From: Caldilineaceae bacterium
Lineage (GTDB): Bacteria > Chloroflexota > Anaerolineae > Caldilineales > Caldilineaceae
Reading direction: 5' to 3'
Length of the DNA stretch: 42,527 nucleotides
Assembly (NCBI GenBank): GCA_018003515.1
Contig: JAGNDO010000044.1
Coordinates: 1 to 42,527 of the forward strand
Position 1 is the first letter of the stretch; each line of letters opens with the position of its first letter. The notes under the pieces are model-generated. The model had not been told where the DNA came from and searched no databases. It was given only the letters and a program-made list of their open reading frames with translations. Both the position numbers and the translations under genes were made by a program. Below, piece after piece: positions 16,390 through 24,300 of the stretch.

Positions 16390-16546
16390 GCAGTGACCCA
16401 GCAAGGGGTCAGCGGAAGTCGGATAAATTGTGGGTCGTACAGAGAAATTAGAAGAGGTTTTGGGAGCAGCAAGAGGGCCAACGCCACACCCGGTCTCTAT
16501 AGTAGAATACTTTTCCCAATTTGTCACATGACATATGTCCCTGACA

Positions 16547-16579
16547 TTTGTCCCAAAACGCCCGAATTTGTCCCAAAAC
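16547..16579 (+). promoter_or_regulatory. Two TTTGTCCCAAAAC direct repeats, 20 nt apart
   Basis: TTTGTCCCAAAAC starts at 16547 and again at 16567, two helical turns apart. A related TATGTCCC lies at 16534-16541, preceded by the inverted repeat TGTCA-CA-TGACA. The cluster lies 75-105 nt upstream of the TATAAT box of the exonuclease gene and about 430-460 nt upstream of livJ. It has the layout of a multi-site activator or repressor region. The protein is unknown. Confidence 0.5.
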
Positions 16580-16654
16580 CGGGCATTTTGGCTGTCGGAT
16601 GAGCGTTTGACCACAAATGTTGCGTGATTGTTCGCCGAAAACCACCTCGCACTG

Positions 16655-16660
16655 TATAAT
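16655..16660 (+). promoter_or_regulatory. TATAAT -10 box of the exonuclease gene
   Basis: A perfect -10 box with a weak -35 region (TTCGCC 18 nt upstream). The start near 16667 would lie downstream of the first ATG of the open frame (16628) and supports the ATG at 16697. Confidence 0.55.
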
Positions 16661-16696
16661 CACGCCAACCCCGTGCGTTTTTTTCCTTGCCCAAGA

Positions 16697-18142
16697 ATGG
16701 CTGCACCACCCATGGCTGTTGAGCAATCTCTCCCCCCATCCGAGGAACCAGCTACCCTAGCCCCGTCTGTTTTGGATCGTATGCGCCGTCTGCACGCGCT
16801 CCGAGAGCAGCGCAGCGACATCTTCACCGGCGCAGAGTTGGCCGAACGCGCCCCGGTTGCCCGTCCGGCCCCGGCTGCCCGCCCGACTTCGGCCAACCCC
16901 CGGGATCTGATGGCCTTGGTCCCCGGCACAGAGGTGGAGAACGAGCGGGGCATATGCTTTGTCAGCCAGGCCGCCTACCCCGTGGAGACCGACCGGGGCG
17001 GCCATCCCTTGGCGGATCTGCTGGCCCGCCCCACCCAATCCCTGACCGACCCGGCCAACTTCGACTTCCGCCGGGCCGCCTTTATCGACACCGAAACCAC
17101 CGGCCTGGGCGGGTCAGGGGTCTATGCTTTCATGGTCGGCGTGGGCACGTTTGAGGGGGGATTGGGGATTGGGGATTGGGGATTAGGCGGCCCCAATCCC
17201 CAATCCCCAATCCCCAATCCCCAATCCCACTTTGTCGTCCGCCAATTCTTCATGCGCAGCCCCGCGGAGGAACCGGCGCTGTTGACCGCGGTGGCCGAGC
17301 TGTTGGCGGATCGGGAGAGTTTGGTGACCTTCAACGGGCGCACCTTTGATGTGCCCCTGTTGCGGGGGCGCTTCAGCCAGAACCGGCGCTGGCTCTCCGC
17401 CGCGGCCCAGGAGGTGCCCTTGCTGCAAAATGGCGCGGCCCATCTGGACCTGCTCCATCCGGCCCGGCGGTTGTGGCGGCGACGGCTGCAAAGTGTGCGG
17501 CTGATCAACCTGGAAGAGCAGATCCTGGGCCTAGGCCGGGCCGAATCCGACGTGCCGGGCAGCCTGATCCCGTATCTCTATATTCAATATCTGCAAAGTG
17601 GCGATGCCACGGAGATGGGGCGCATCTTTTATCACAACCGGGAGGACATCGTCAGCATGGTTCCCCTGGCCGAGCGCCTGTGTCGGATCTTCGACGACCC
17701 CTTTGCCCCCGGCCACCGAACCGAGATCCACGGGCTGGACATGCTTTCCCTGGGCCACACCTATGAATCCGCCGGGAAGCTGGCCGAGGCCGAGGCCGCC
17801 TTCCGCCACGCCGACACGGATCTGACCGCGGCCGGGGATCTGGCCGGCCTGGCTGATCTCTTCAACCGGCTGGGCACCCTCCTCAAGCGCCAAGAGCGTT
17901 GGGCCGAGGCGGTGGAGCTGTGGGAGCGCTGGATCAGCACCATCCCCGGCCTGGACCCCACGCCCTATGTGGAGTTGGCCAAGGTCTACGAGTGGCGGGA
18001 GCCGGATCTGGACAAGGCGGCCATGTGGACCGGGTGGGCGCTGCACACGTTGCGATCCGCCCCCATCCGCCAGCGCAACCCCGGGGCCATTGCGGAGTTG
18101 GAACATCGGTTGGCCAGGATTCAATTGAAAATTGAGAATTGA
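16697..18142 (+). CDS. DEDDh-type exonuclease (YprB-like) with TPR tail and repeat-derived insert
   Basis: This 481-residue protein carries a ribonuclease H-like exonuclease domain of the YprB group. ExoI is AAFIDTETTGLGGSGVYAF (metal-binding Asp and Glu), ExoII is LVTFNGRTFDVPLLRGRF, and ExoIII is YHNREDIVSMVPL. The C-terminal third is TPR-like (LSLGHTYESAGKLAEAEAAF, NRLGTLLKRQERWAEAVELW), so it probably binds a partner. Relatives accompany helicases; the substrate is unknown. Between VGVGTFE and FVVRQFF lies a 25-residue insert made of heptamer-repeat DNA, in frame. I chose the ATG at 16697 because the TATAAT box makes the open-frame ATG at 16628 untranscribed. No Shine-Dalgarno sequence is seen, and 16712 is an alternative. 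The gene ends inside GAGAATT repeats. Confidence 0.85.
   Translation: MAAPPMAVEQSLPPSEEPATLAPSVLDRMRRLHALREQRSDIFTGAELAERAPVARPAPAARPTSANPRDLMALVPGTEVENERGICFVSQAAYPVETDRGGHPLADLLARPTQSLTDPANFDFRRAAFIDTETTGLGGSGVYAFMVGVGTFEGGLGIGDWGLGGPNPQSPIPNPQSHFVVRQFFMRSPAEEPALLTAVAELLADRESLVTFNGRTFDVPLLRGRFSQNRRWLSAAAQEVPLLQNGAAHLDLLHPARRLWRRRLQSVRLINLEEQILGLGRAESDVPGSLIPYLYIQYLQSGDATEMGRIFYHNREDIVSMVPLAERLCRIFDDPFAPGHRTEIHGLDMLSLGHTYESAGKLAEAEAAFRHADTDLTAAGDLAGLADLFNRLGTLLKRQERWAEAVELWERWISTIPGLDPTPYVELAKVYEWREPDLDKAAMWTGWALHTLRSAPIRQRNPGAIAELEHRLARIQLKIEN
17156..17230 (+). repeat. In-frame heptamer inverted repeat D inside the exonuclease gene
   Basis: These 75 nt are made of GATTGGG units (17159-17185) and the complementary CCCAATC units (17192-17227), closing over about 6 nt. 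They add 25 codons, starting GGLGIGDWGLGG, between two conserved strands of the exonuclease domain without breaking the frame. The same unit occurs in arrays A and J. Confidence 0.93.
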
Positions 18143-18148
18143 GAATTG
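18122..18148 (+). repeat. Tandem GAGAATT repeat at the exonuclease stop codon
   Basis: Units GAAAATT, GAGAATT, GAGAATT and GACG run across the TGA stop (18140-18142). No complementary arm is seen close by. Confidence 0.75.
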
Positions 18149-18299
18149 ACGTGTGGGCAAGACCCAATCCTCAAACCTTGCTCCGCGACAGAGCGAGAAC
18201 CCATCCGCCACTCAACGGTGGCTTAATGACGGATGTTGAGTGGAACTTATCGCCTCTGATTTGCCAACAGCCCGTTAACCGTGCAAAATGTGTTCCACC

Positions 18300-18334
18300 C
18301 CACCCAATCAACAAACCAACCAATCAACAAACTT
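18300..18334 (+). repeat. CAATCAAC-type repeat upstream of the SCP2-like gene
   Basis: CCAATCAACAAACCAACC followed by AATCAACAAAC. A nearly identical stretch lies at 20264-20296 before the aldo/keto reductase. Both lie 15-20 nt upstream of the AAGGAG ribosome binding site of the next gene. No inverted arm is present. In mRNA they would be an unstructured A/C-rich leader. Confidence 0.65.
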
Positions 18335-18365
18335 GCTACCCCAACCATTCTTAAGGAGAACACAC

Positions 18366-18761
18366 ATGGGCATTCCATTTCCCAGCCAGGCCTGGGCCGA
18401 TGCATTCAAAGAGCAGGTCAACAGCAGTGACAGCTATGCCAGCGCCGCCAAAACCTGGGAAGGCGACTTCTATTTCGTGATCGAGGGCGGCGATACCCAG
18501 GCCCTTTACGTGGATCTGTGGCACGGTCAGGCTCGTGACATCGTCTATGTCACCAGCCTGGACAAAAGCCCGGAGTTCGCCATCACCGGCAACATGGAAA
18601 AGTGGAAAAAGGTGATCGAAGGTCGCCAAGATCCCGTGCAGGCCCTGGTCACCCGGGCCTTGAAACTGGACGGCAACCTGGTCAAAATCATGAAAAACGT
18701 CAAGGCCGCCCAAGAGCTCGTGCGCTGCGCCACCAAGGTCGAGACCGAGTTCCCCAGCTAA
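18366..18761 (+). CDS. SCP2 sterol-transfer-like lipid-binding protein
   Basis: This 131-residue protein has the features of the SCP2 fold: [22 protein letters not shown], then [41 protein letters not shown], ending with the helix that closes the hydrophobic pocket. SCP2-like proteins bind and move lipids, acyl-CoAs or sterols; the ligand is unknown. I chose the ATG at 18366, with TAAGGAG 7 nt upstream, giving the canonical start [17 protein letters not shown]. An iron-dependent alcohol dehydrogenase follows after a hairpin. A second SCP2-like gene at 27837 follows an acyl reductase, so both sit next to alcohol/aldehyde enzymes. It has no signal peptide and should be cytoplasmic. Confidence 0.85.
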   Translation: MGIPFPSQAWADAFKEQVNSSDSYASAAKTWEGDFYFVIEGGDTQALYVDLWHGQARDIVYVTSLDKSPEFAITGNMEKWKKVIEGRQDPVQALVTRALKLDGNLVKIMKNVKAAQELVRCATKVETEFPS

Positions 18762-18762
18762 T

Positions 18763-18856
18763 GAGATAGAGGGGGGAGATAGAGATAGAGGCGGGATCGG
18801 CTTCGCTGCCTCTATCTCTATCTCTATCTCCCCCCTCTATCTCTATCTCCCATCTC
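18763..18856. repeat. Inverted-repeat array E (GAGATAG type)
   Basis: The left arm (18763-18792) is GAGATAGAGG, GGGGAGATAG, AGATAGAGGC. The right arm (18808-18856) is the complement, extended by further TCTATC units. The loop is 15 nt. It starts 1 nt after the TAA of the SCP2-like gene and ends 6 nt before the ribosome binding site of the next gene. Confidence 0.92.
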
Positions 18857-18872
18857 AAACCCGGAGGAAACT

Positions 18873-20042
18873 ATGTGGTTTTTTACCTCTCCCCAAATCG
18901 TCTATGGTGAGGATGCTTTGAGCTACCTGGAGCAGATTCAGGGTAGCAAGGCCCTCATTGTCACCGACCCCACTTTGCACCAGCTTGGGCTGACCGCCAA
19001 GGTGGAAGCGCCCCTGCACGCCGCGGGCATCGAGACCTCCATCTTCGCCGAAGTTGAGCCGGAGCCCAGCTTGCAGACCGTTCTGCGCGGGGCCAAGTTT
19101 GCCCAAGAATATGGCCCGGACCTGATCATCGGCTTGGGCGGTGGCAGCCCCATGGACGCGGCCAAGGCCATCGCCGTGCTCTATCAAGACCCGGAGATCG
19201 ACCTGGAAGAGCTGGCCCCGTGGACCCCGTTGAGCATGACCAAGGCCAAGCTGATCGCCATCCCCACCACTTCGGGGACGGGCAGCGAGACCACCTGGGC
19301 CATCGTATTGACGGACACGGAGAACAAGCGCAAATTGGGTACGGGCCACCGGGCTATGGTCCCCTACCTGGCCATTCTCGACCCCATCCTGACCCAATTC
19401 CTGCCCCCCCGCATCACCGCGGACACGGGGCTGGATGTGCTGACCCATGCCATCGAGGGCTATGCGGGCACGTGGCACAACGACTTCTCCGACGGCATGT
19501 GTTTGCAGGCCACCAAACTGGTCTTCGACCATCTGGCCGAAGCCGTGGAGAACGGCAAGACCAACCTGGAAGCTCGCGAGCGCATGATCAATGCCGCGGC
19601 CATCGCCGGGTTGGGCTTTGGCAATGCCAATGCGGCCCTGGCCCACGCCATGGGCCACAGCCTGGGCGCTTATTTCAAGCAGCCCCACGGGCGAGTGGTG
19701 GGGCTGCTCTTGCCCTACACCATCGAATATTGTCTGCGCGGCGACATGGAAACCCGCTACGGGGACATGGCCCGCTTTGCCGGCCTGACCCAAAGCCAGG
19801 ACGAGATGGAGGCCGGCACCATTCTGGTCGAAGCCATCCGCACCCTCTCCAAGCGCATCGGTCAACCCACCAGCATCGCCGAACTGGGCATCGACCGGGC
19901 GGCTTTTGACGCAGGCATGCACACCCTGATCGAACACGCCGAAGGCGACACCCAAATCGTCACCTCCACCCGGGTGCCGGACGGCGAAGAGTTGCAGCAG
20001 TTGTTTGAGTACATTTTTGAAGGCAAGGCGATTGATTTTTAG
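18873..20042 (+). CDS. Iron-containing (type III) alcohol dehydrogenase
   Basis: This 389-residue NAD(P)-dependent enzyme interconverts alcohols and aldehydes or ketones. The nucleotide site is [15 protein letters not shown] (about 85-99) with [11 protein letters not shown] (131-141). The iron ligands by comparison with FucO are D188 and H192 in GLDVLTH, H258 in LAHAMGH and H272 in QPHG; all are present. GGAGGAA lies 6 nt before the ATG. It is flanked by hairpin arrays E and F and a terminator, and follows an SCP2-like gene, which hints at a hydrophobic substrate. The exact substrate cannot be decided; methanol, butanol, lactaldehyde and long-chain alcohol dehydrogenases all belong to this family. 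Confidence 0.92.
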   Translation: MWFFTSPQIVYGEDALSYLEQIQGSKALIVTDPTLHQLGLTAKVEAPLHAAGIETSIFAEVEPEPSLQTVLRGAKFAQEYGPDLIIGLGGGSPMDAAKAIAVLYQDPEIDLEELAPWTPLSMTKAKLIAIPTTSGTGSETTWAIVLTDTENKRKLGTGHRAMVPYLAILDPILTQFLPPRITADTGLDVLTHAIEGYAGTWHNDFSDGMCLQATKLVFDHLAEAVENGKTNLEARERMINAAAIAGLGFGNANAALAHAMGHSLGAYFKQPHGRVVGLLLPYTIEYCLRGDMETRYGDMARFAGLTQSQDEMEAGTILVEAIRTLSKRIGQPTSIAELGIDRAAFDAGMHTLIEHAEGDTQIVTSTRVPDGEELQQLFEYIFEGKAIDF

Positions 20043-20049
20043 GCATATT

Positions 20050-20149
20050 GAGTGTCGTGTATCGAGTATTTGTGTGGGTTGAGGTCTCGTCAGGGCGTCA
20101 ACGAAGCGGGGATGTTTGTAGACCACGCAATACTCGATACACGACACTC
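20050..20149. repeat. Inverted repeat F (GTGTCGTGTATCGAGTATT)
   Basis: The left arm (20050-20071) pairs with the right arm (20128-20149) over a 56-nt loop. The arms break into heptamers (TCGAGTG, TCGTGTA, TCGAGTA). It begins 7 nt after the alcohol dehydrogenase stop and is followed directly by a true terminator hairpin. Confidence 0.85.
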
Positions 20150-20155
20150 GACACT

Positions 20156-20189
20156 AAAATGCCCGCATCCACCCGGATGCGGGCATTTT
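20156..20189 (+). terminator. Intrinsic terminator after the alcohol dehydrogenase gene
   Basis: A perfect 15-bp stem: AAAATGCCCGCATCC and its complement around a 4-nt loop (ACCC), ending in a TTTT run. Confidence 0.9.
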
Positions 20190-20217
20190 AGTTCAACACC
20201 CCCTAAACCGCTTTTGC

Positions 20218-20247
20218 TTCGACAACCCATCCATTTTCTGCTAAACT
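20218..20247 (+). promoter_or_regulatory. Putative promoter of the aldo/keto reductase gene
   Basis: TTCGAC (20218-20223), 18 nt, then TAAACT (20242-20247), directly after the upstream terminator. Confidence 0.4.
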
Positions 20248-20263
20248 ACCCCCAGCCCCACCC

Positions 20264-20296
20264 CCAATCAACAAATCAACCAATCAACCAACCCAA
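20264..20296 (+). repeat. CAATCAAC-type repeat upstream of the aldo/keto reductase
   Basis: CCAATCAACAAATCAACC followed by AATCAACCAACC, a near copy of the stretch at 18300-18334. It sits at the same distance from the downstream AAGGAG. Confidence 0.65.
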
Positions 20297-20308
20297 GGAG
20301 AACCCCAC

Positions 20309-21265
20309 ATGGACTATCGACGACTCGGCAGCGCGGGCATGAAGGTGAGCAGCGTCAGCCTGGGCGCGTGGCTGACCTATGGCGGCACGGTGGAAGAGGA
20401 CGCCGCGGCGGATTGCATCCGCACGGCCATCGAGAACGAGATCAACTTTATCGACGTGGCCGACATTTACGCCCGGGGCAAGGCTGAAGAGACCGTGGGC
20501 CGGGCCATCAAGGATTTCACGCGCAGTGATCTGGTCATCAGCAGCAAGCTCTATTGGCCCATGACCGACAATGTCAACAACCGGGGCCTGAGCCGCAAGC
20601 ACATCTTTGAGTCCATCGACAAGACCCTGACCCGCCTGGGCACGGACTATCTGGACATCTACTTCTGCCACCGCTTTGACCCGGAGACCCCTCTGGAAGA
20701 GACCGTGCGGGCCATGGAAGATCTGGTGCGCATGGGCAAGGTGCTCTATTGGGGCACCAGCGTGTGGAGCGCGGCCCAGATCGAGCAGGCCGTGGGCATT
20801 GCGGACCGCATCAACGGCTACCGGCCCCAGGTGGAGCAGCCCCGCTATAACATGCTGGACCGCCATATCGAGCCGGAGATCATGCCCACGGCCGCCCGCA
20901 ACGGCGTCGGCCTGGTGGTGTGGAGTCCCCTGGCCCAGGGCGTGTTGACCGGCAAATACATGGACGGCATCCCCGCGGACAGCCGACTGGCCGGCGGCGG
21001 CCAGGTTGTCGATTGGATGGCAGGGGATTTGACCGAGGAAAATGTGGTCAAGGTGCGCAAACTCAGCGTCATCGCCGGGGACCACGGGTTGAGCATGGCC
21101 CAACTGGCCCTGGCCTGGATCCTGCGCCGCCCGGAGATCTCCAGCGTGATCACCGGCGCGTCCCGGCCCAGCCAAGTGTTGGACAACGTCAAGGCCGCCG
21201 AAGTCAAACTGGGGGACGATGTGTTGACGGCGATTGAGGAGATTTTGGCCAACAAGCCTGAGTAG
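20309..21265 (+). CDS. Aldo/keto reductase (Kv-beta/AKR6-like)
   Basis: This 318-residue NADPH-dependent oxidoreductase has a TIM-barrel fold. The catalytic tetrad is D49 and Y54 in FIDVADIYARGKAE, K80 in VISSKLYW, and H121 in IYFCHRFD. Cofactor stretches are VVWSPLAQGVLTGKY and SSVITGASRPSQVLDN. The family start MDYRRLGSAGMKVS follows AAGGAG by 9 nt. The closest families are voltage-gated potassium channel beta subunits and YghZ-type aldehyde reductases. The substrate is unknown; the neighbouring alcohol dehydrogenase and SCP2-like gene make a carbonyl-detoxifying or lipid role plausible, by inference only. It faces the surface protein gene across a shared terminator. Confidence 0.93.
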   Translation: MDYRRLGSAGMKVSSVSLGAWLTYGGTVEEDAAADCIRTAIENEINFIDVADIYARGKAEETVGRAIKDFTRSDLVISSKLYWPMTDNVNNRGLSRKHIFESIDKTLTRLGTDYLDIYFCHRFDPETPLEETVRAMEDLVRMGKVLYWGTSVWSAAQIEQAVGIADRINGYRPQVEQPRYNMLDRHIEPEIMPTAARNGVGLVVWSPLAQGVLTGKYMDGIPADSRLAGGGQVVDWMAGDLTEENVVKVRKLSVIAGDHGLSMAQLALAWILRRPEISSVITGASRPSQVLDNVKAAEVKLGDDVLTAIEEILANKPE

Positions 21266-21301
21266 AAGGCAAAAGGCAAAGTTCAAAAGGCAAAAAGCAA
21301 A
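21264..21301 (+). repeat. Tandem AAGGCAA heptamers after the aldo/keto reductase stop
   Basis: Units AAGGCAA, AAGGCAA, AGTTCAA, AAGGCAA and AAAGCAA begin at the stop codon and run into the terminator. No inverted arm is present. Confidence 0.8.
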
Positions 21302-21345
21302 AGGGGCGTTGGACACATCTCCCGTGTCCAACGCCCCTTTTTGTT
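21299..21345. terminator. Bidirectional terminator between convergent genes
   Basis: An 18-bp stem (AAAAGGGGCGTTGGACAC with its complement) over a 7-nt loop, with an A run on the left and a T run on the right. It serves both the aldo/keto reductase (plus) and the surface protein (minus, stop at 21363). Confidence 0.92.
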
Positions 21346-21362
21346 TTGCGACATCTGCCCCA

Positions 21363-24300
21363 TTAGCGCCGAATTAACCCCGTCAACCAGTCTCGGAATC
21401 GGGCCAGGGGACTGGCTGGCGGTGGAACCCCCGCAGACATGGACGCGGGCGCGGACACCGCCGGGGTGATCGTCGTGGTCACCGACGCCACCGGGGATGG
21501 GGTTGTGGTGACCGTGGCTGTCCCCGTCACCGTTGTCGAGGGGGATGGCGTGATTGTAACCGTCCCCGTGACCGTCATCGTTGTCGTAGGGGTGGTCGTG
21601 ACCGTGACGGTGCCAGTCATCACCGCCGTCGGAATTGCTGTCGCCGTCAGCGTGGTTGTCATGCTGGGCGCTGGCGGAGGTGTTGTCGTCAGCGTGGTTG
21701 TCATGCTGGGCGCTGGCGGAGGTGTTGTCGTCAACGTGGTCGTTGTGCTGGGTGATGGCGATGGGGTCGTCGTCATGGTGGTGCTGGGTGATGGCGAGGG
21801 GGTCGTCGTCACCGTCCCCGTTGTGCTGGGTGATGGCGATGGGGTTGTCGTCATGGTGGTGCTGGGTGATGGCGATGGGGTCGTCGTCATGGTGGTGCTG
21901 GGCGATGGCGATGGGGTCGTCGTCGTGGTGATGCTGGGCGATGGCGATGGGGTCGTCGTCGTGGTGGTGCTGGGCGATGGCGAGGGGGTCGTCGTCATGG
22001 TGGTGCTGGGTGATGGCGATGGGGTCGTCGTCATGGTGATGCTGGGTGATGGTGAGGGGGTCGTCGTCATGGTGATGCTGGGCGATGGCGATGGGGTCGT
22101 CGTCATGGTGGTGCTGGGCGATGGCGAAGGGGTCGTCGTCATGGTGGTGCTGGGTGATGGCGAGGGAGTTGTCGTCATGGTCGTGGTGGGCGAAGGCGAA
22201 GGCGTCAGCGTTGCCGTGGGGGAGGCGGTGGGGGACGGCGACGGCGTGCGCGTGGCCGTTGCCGTAGCTGTGGGAGTGGCCGTGGCCGTCGGGGTGGCGG
22301 TGGGCGTTGGGGTTAGGGTCGGCGTATGGGTTGGTGTGGGCGTGGGGGTTGGCGTGGGCACGCAGAGCATGCCGGCCGCGCCAAACGCGCCGTCCGCCAG
22401 AACGATGGGGAAGCCTGCGCCAAAGCCGCCGATGCCGCCACCGCCGGGAGGTTGGCCCTTGCCACCGTTGCCCCCATTGCCCGCCGCGCCGCCGTTGGTG
22501 CCGTTGTTGGCCGCGGGGGCACCGGCTGCCCCGGCATTGGCCGTGGCCGCACCGCCCGCGCCCCCATTCCCGCCGGGCACGCCGCAACAGTCGGCCCCCT
22601 TGCCGCCGTCCGCGCCCGTGGCCGTGGCGTTGCCCCCATCTCCACCGATGGGGAAGGGATCATCGCCCAAGGAGTCGCCGCCGGCACCGCCCGTGGCCGT
22701 GGCCGCACCGCCCGCGCCCCCCGCGCCGCCGGGACAGGTGGTGCAATCGCCCCCCTTGCCGCTGGTGGAGGTGGCGTCGCCACCATCGCCGGGAAAGGTG
22801 AGGGCCAAGAGACCGGCAGGAGCAAAGCGGCCCAGACGGGCCTCGGCATCCCCGCCTTTGCCCGCGGTGGCCGTGGCCGCGGCACCGGCCCGGCAATTTT
22901 CGGCGCAGTCTGTGGCCGTGGCTGTGGCATTGCCGCCATCCGCAGCGGTGGCGGTGCCGTTGCCGCCATCGCCGTTGGTGCGGCCCCGTCCGCCGTCGCC
23001 GCCCTTGGCCCAGCCTCGTCCGCCTACGCCGCCCGTGGCGGTCACATCAATGCAGGCGGGGGCCGTGGCCGTGGCGTTGCCGCCCGCGCCAGCCGAGGCG
23101 GTGGCAGTACCCCCATCCCCGGCCTCAAACGTGCCTGCGGGGATGATAAAGCCCGCGCCCACCGCGCCGCTGAGTCGGGCCTCGCCACCCTTGCCGCCCA
23201 CGGCCCGGGCCTCTCCCCCCTTGCCCGCGGTGGCTGTGGGGTTGCAGGTGGCGTCGCCCCCATCGCCTGCCGTGGCCGTGCCGTCGCCCCCATCCCCGGC
23301 CAAACCGCCCTGGATGGTGACGTTGTTCACCCCAGCCACATTGCCCCCGGCAAAGAGTACTTTGGAGGCATCGCCCCCGGCCCCGCCGGCGGCGATGGCC
23401 CGGCCCCCATCCTCCCCAGCCGGACAGGCCGCCGCGCCGTTGTCGCCCGTGGCCGTGGCCGTGCCGCCGTCTCCGGCGTCGCCCATATCCATGGTGATGC
23501 CCCCATCCACCCCCACCCCGGCGGAAGCGGAGACCCAGACCCGGCGGGCGGCGTCACCGCCCCGACCGGCCTTGGCCCAGGCCAGGGGATTGCCGCCCAC
23601 CATGCCCTGGGTGGCCGTGGCGTCGCCGCCATCCCCGCCGTCGCCGCCGATCAACTGCACGCCGCCGCAGATGGATAGGGTGCCCAGCACGGAGACCGTG
23701 ACGCTGCCGCCCCAGCCGCCGTTGCCGCCGCTGACGATGCCCGCGCCCACACGGGTGCGGCCATCCTCGCCGTCACCGCCTTGCAAGGTCAGGCCGCCCA
23801 TGAGGATCACATTGCCCACGCCCCAGAAGTTGCGGGTGGCCCCAGGCCGTCCATTGTTGCCCGCGGGGGGTGGGGGCGGGGCCACATTGTTGACCACCAC
23901 CGCGCCGGGAGGCGGGGCCGCCGGGGGGCAGAAGAAGGCCGCCGGGGCCAGGGCCTGGCGTTGATCCGCAGCCTGTGACTCGTCATAAATATAGACCGAG
24001 GCCGTCGCCGTAGACGAACGACCATTTGCCCCGGTCACGGTCAGGGTGACGGGATAGCGGCCTGTGGCTGTATAGGCATGGGTGCCGGTGATCACGGCGG
24101 ACGTGGTGCCGTCGCCGTATGCCCAGGCCAGGGTTGGGTCGTCGCCCTGAAGCGTCGCGTAATCGGCGGAGAAGCCCACGGCTTCCCCAAGGGGTGCGGA
24201 CAGGGCAAAAGGCGATAGGGTTGTCCCCGGAGCCAAATCCGCGGTCAGGCCATCGTCGATCATGACCACGGTGATGGCTTTGCAAGTTCTGCCCTCATCA

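Noticed and set aside
16137-16614. Two overlapping minus-strand frames (116 and 125 codons) upstream of livJ
   Set aside because: No ribosome binding site, no recognisable family, and they span repeat units and the putative regulatory cluster. Treated as non-coding.
18763-18856. Heptamer hairpins as ordinary intrinsic terminators
   Set aside because: Most lack a T tract after the stem and several lie between genes that seem cotranscribed. Real terminators with T tracts occur separately at 4932, 20156, 21299 and 32149.
21745-22182. CRISPR-like 36-bp periodic repeat
   Set aside because: The repeats are contiguous without spacers, differ in single bases, and encode a regular 12-residue motif in frame. 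This is a protein tandem repeat, and no cas genes are present.
21439-23964. 841-codon open frame on the plus strand opposite the surface protein gene
   Set aside because: It is produced by the repetitive GC-rich codons of the minus-strand gene. Its translation is low-complexity Val/Gly/Asp and Pro/Ala, with no ribosome binding site, while the minus frame has a signal peptide, PKD domains and a promoter.
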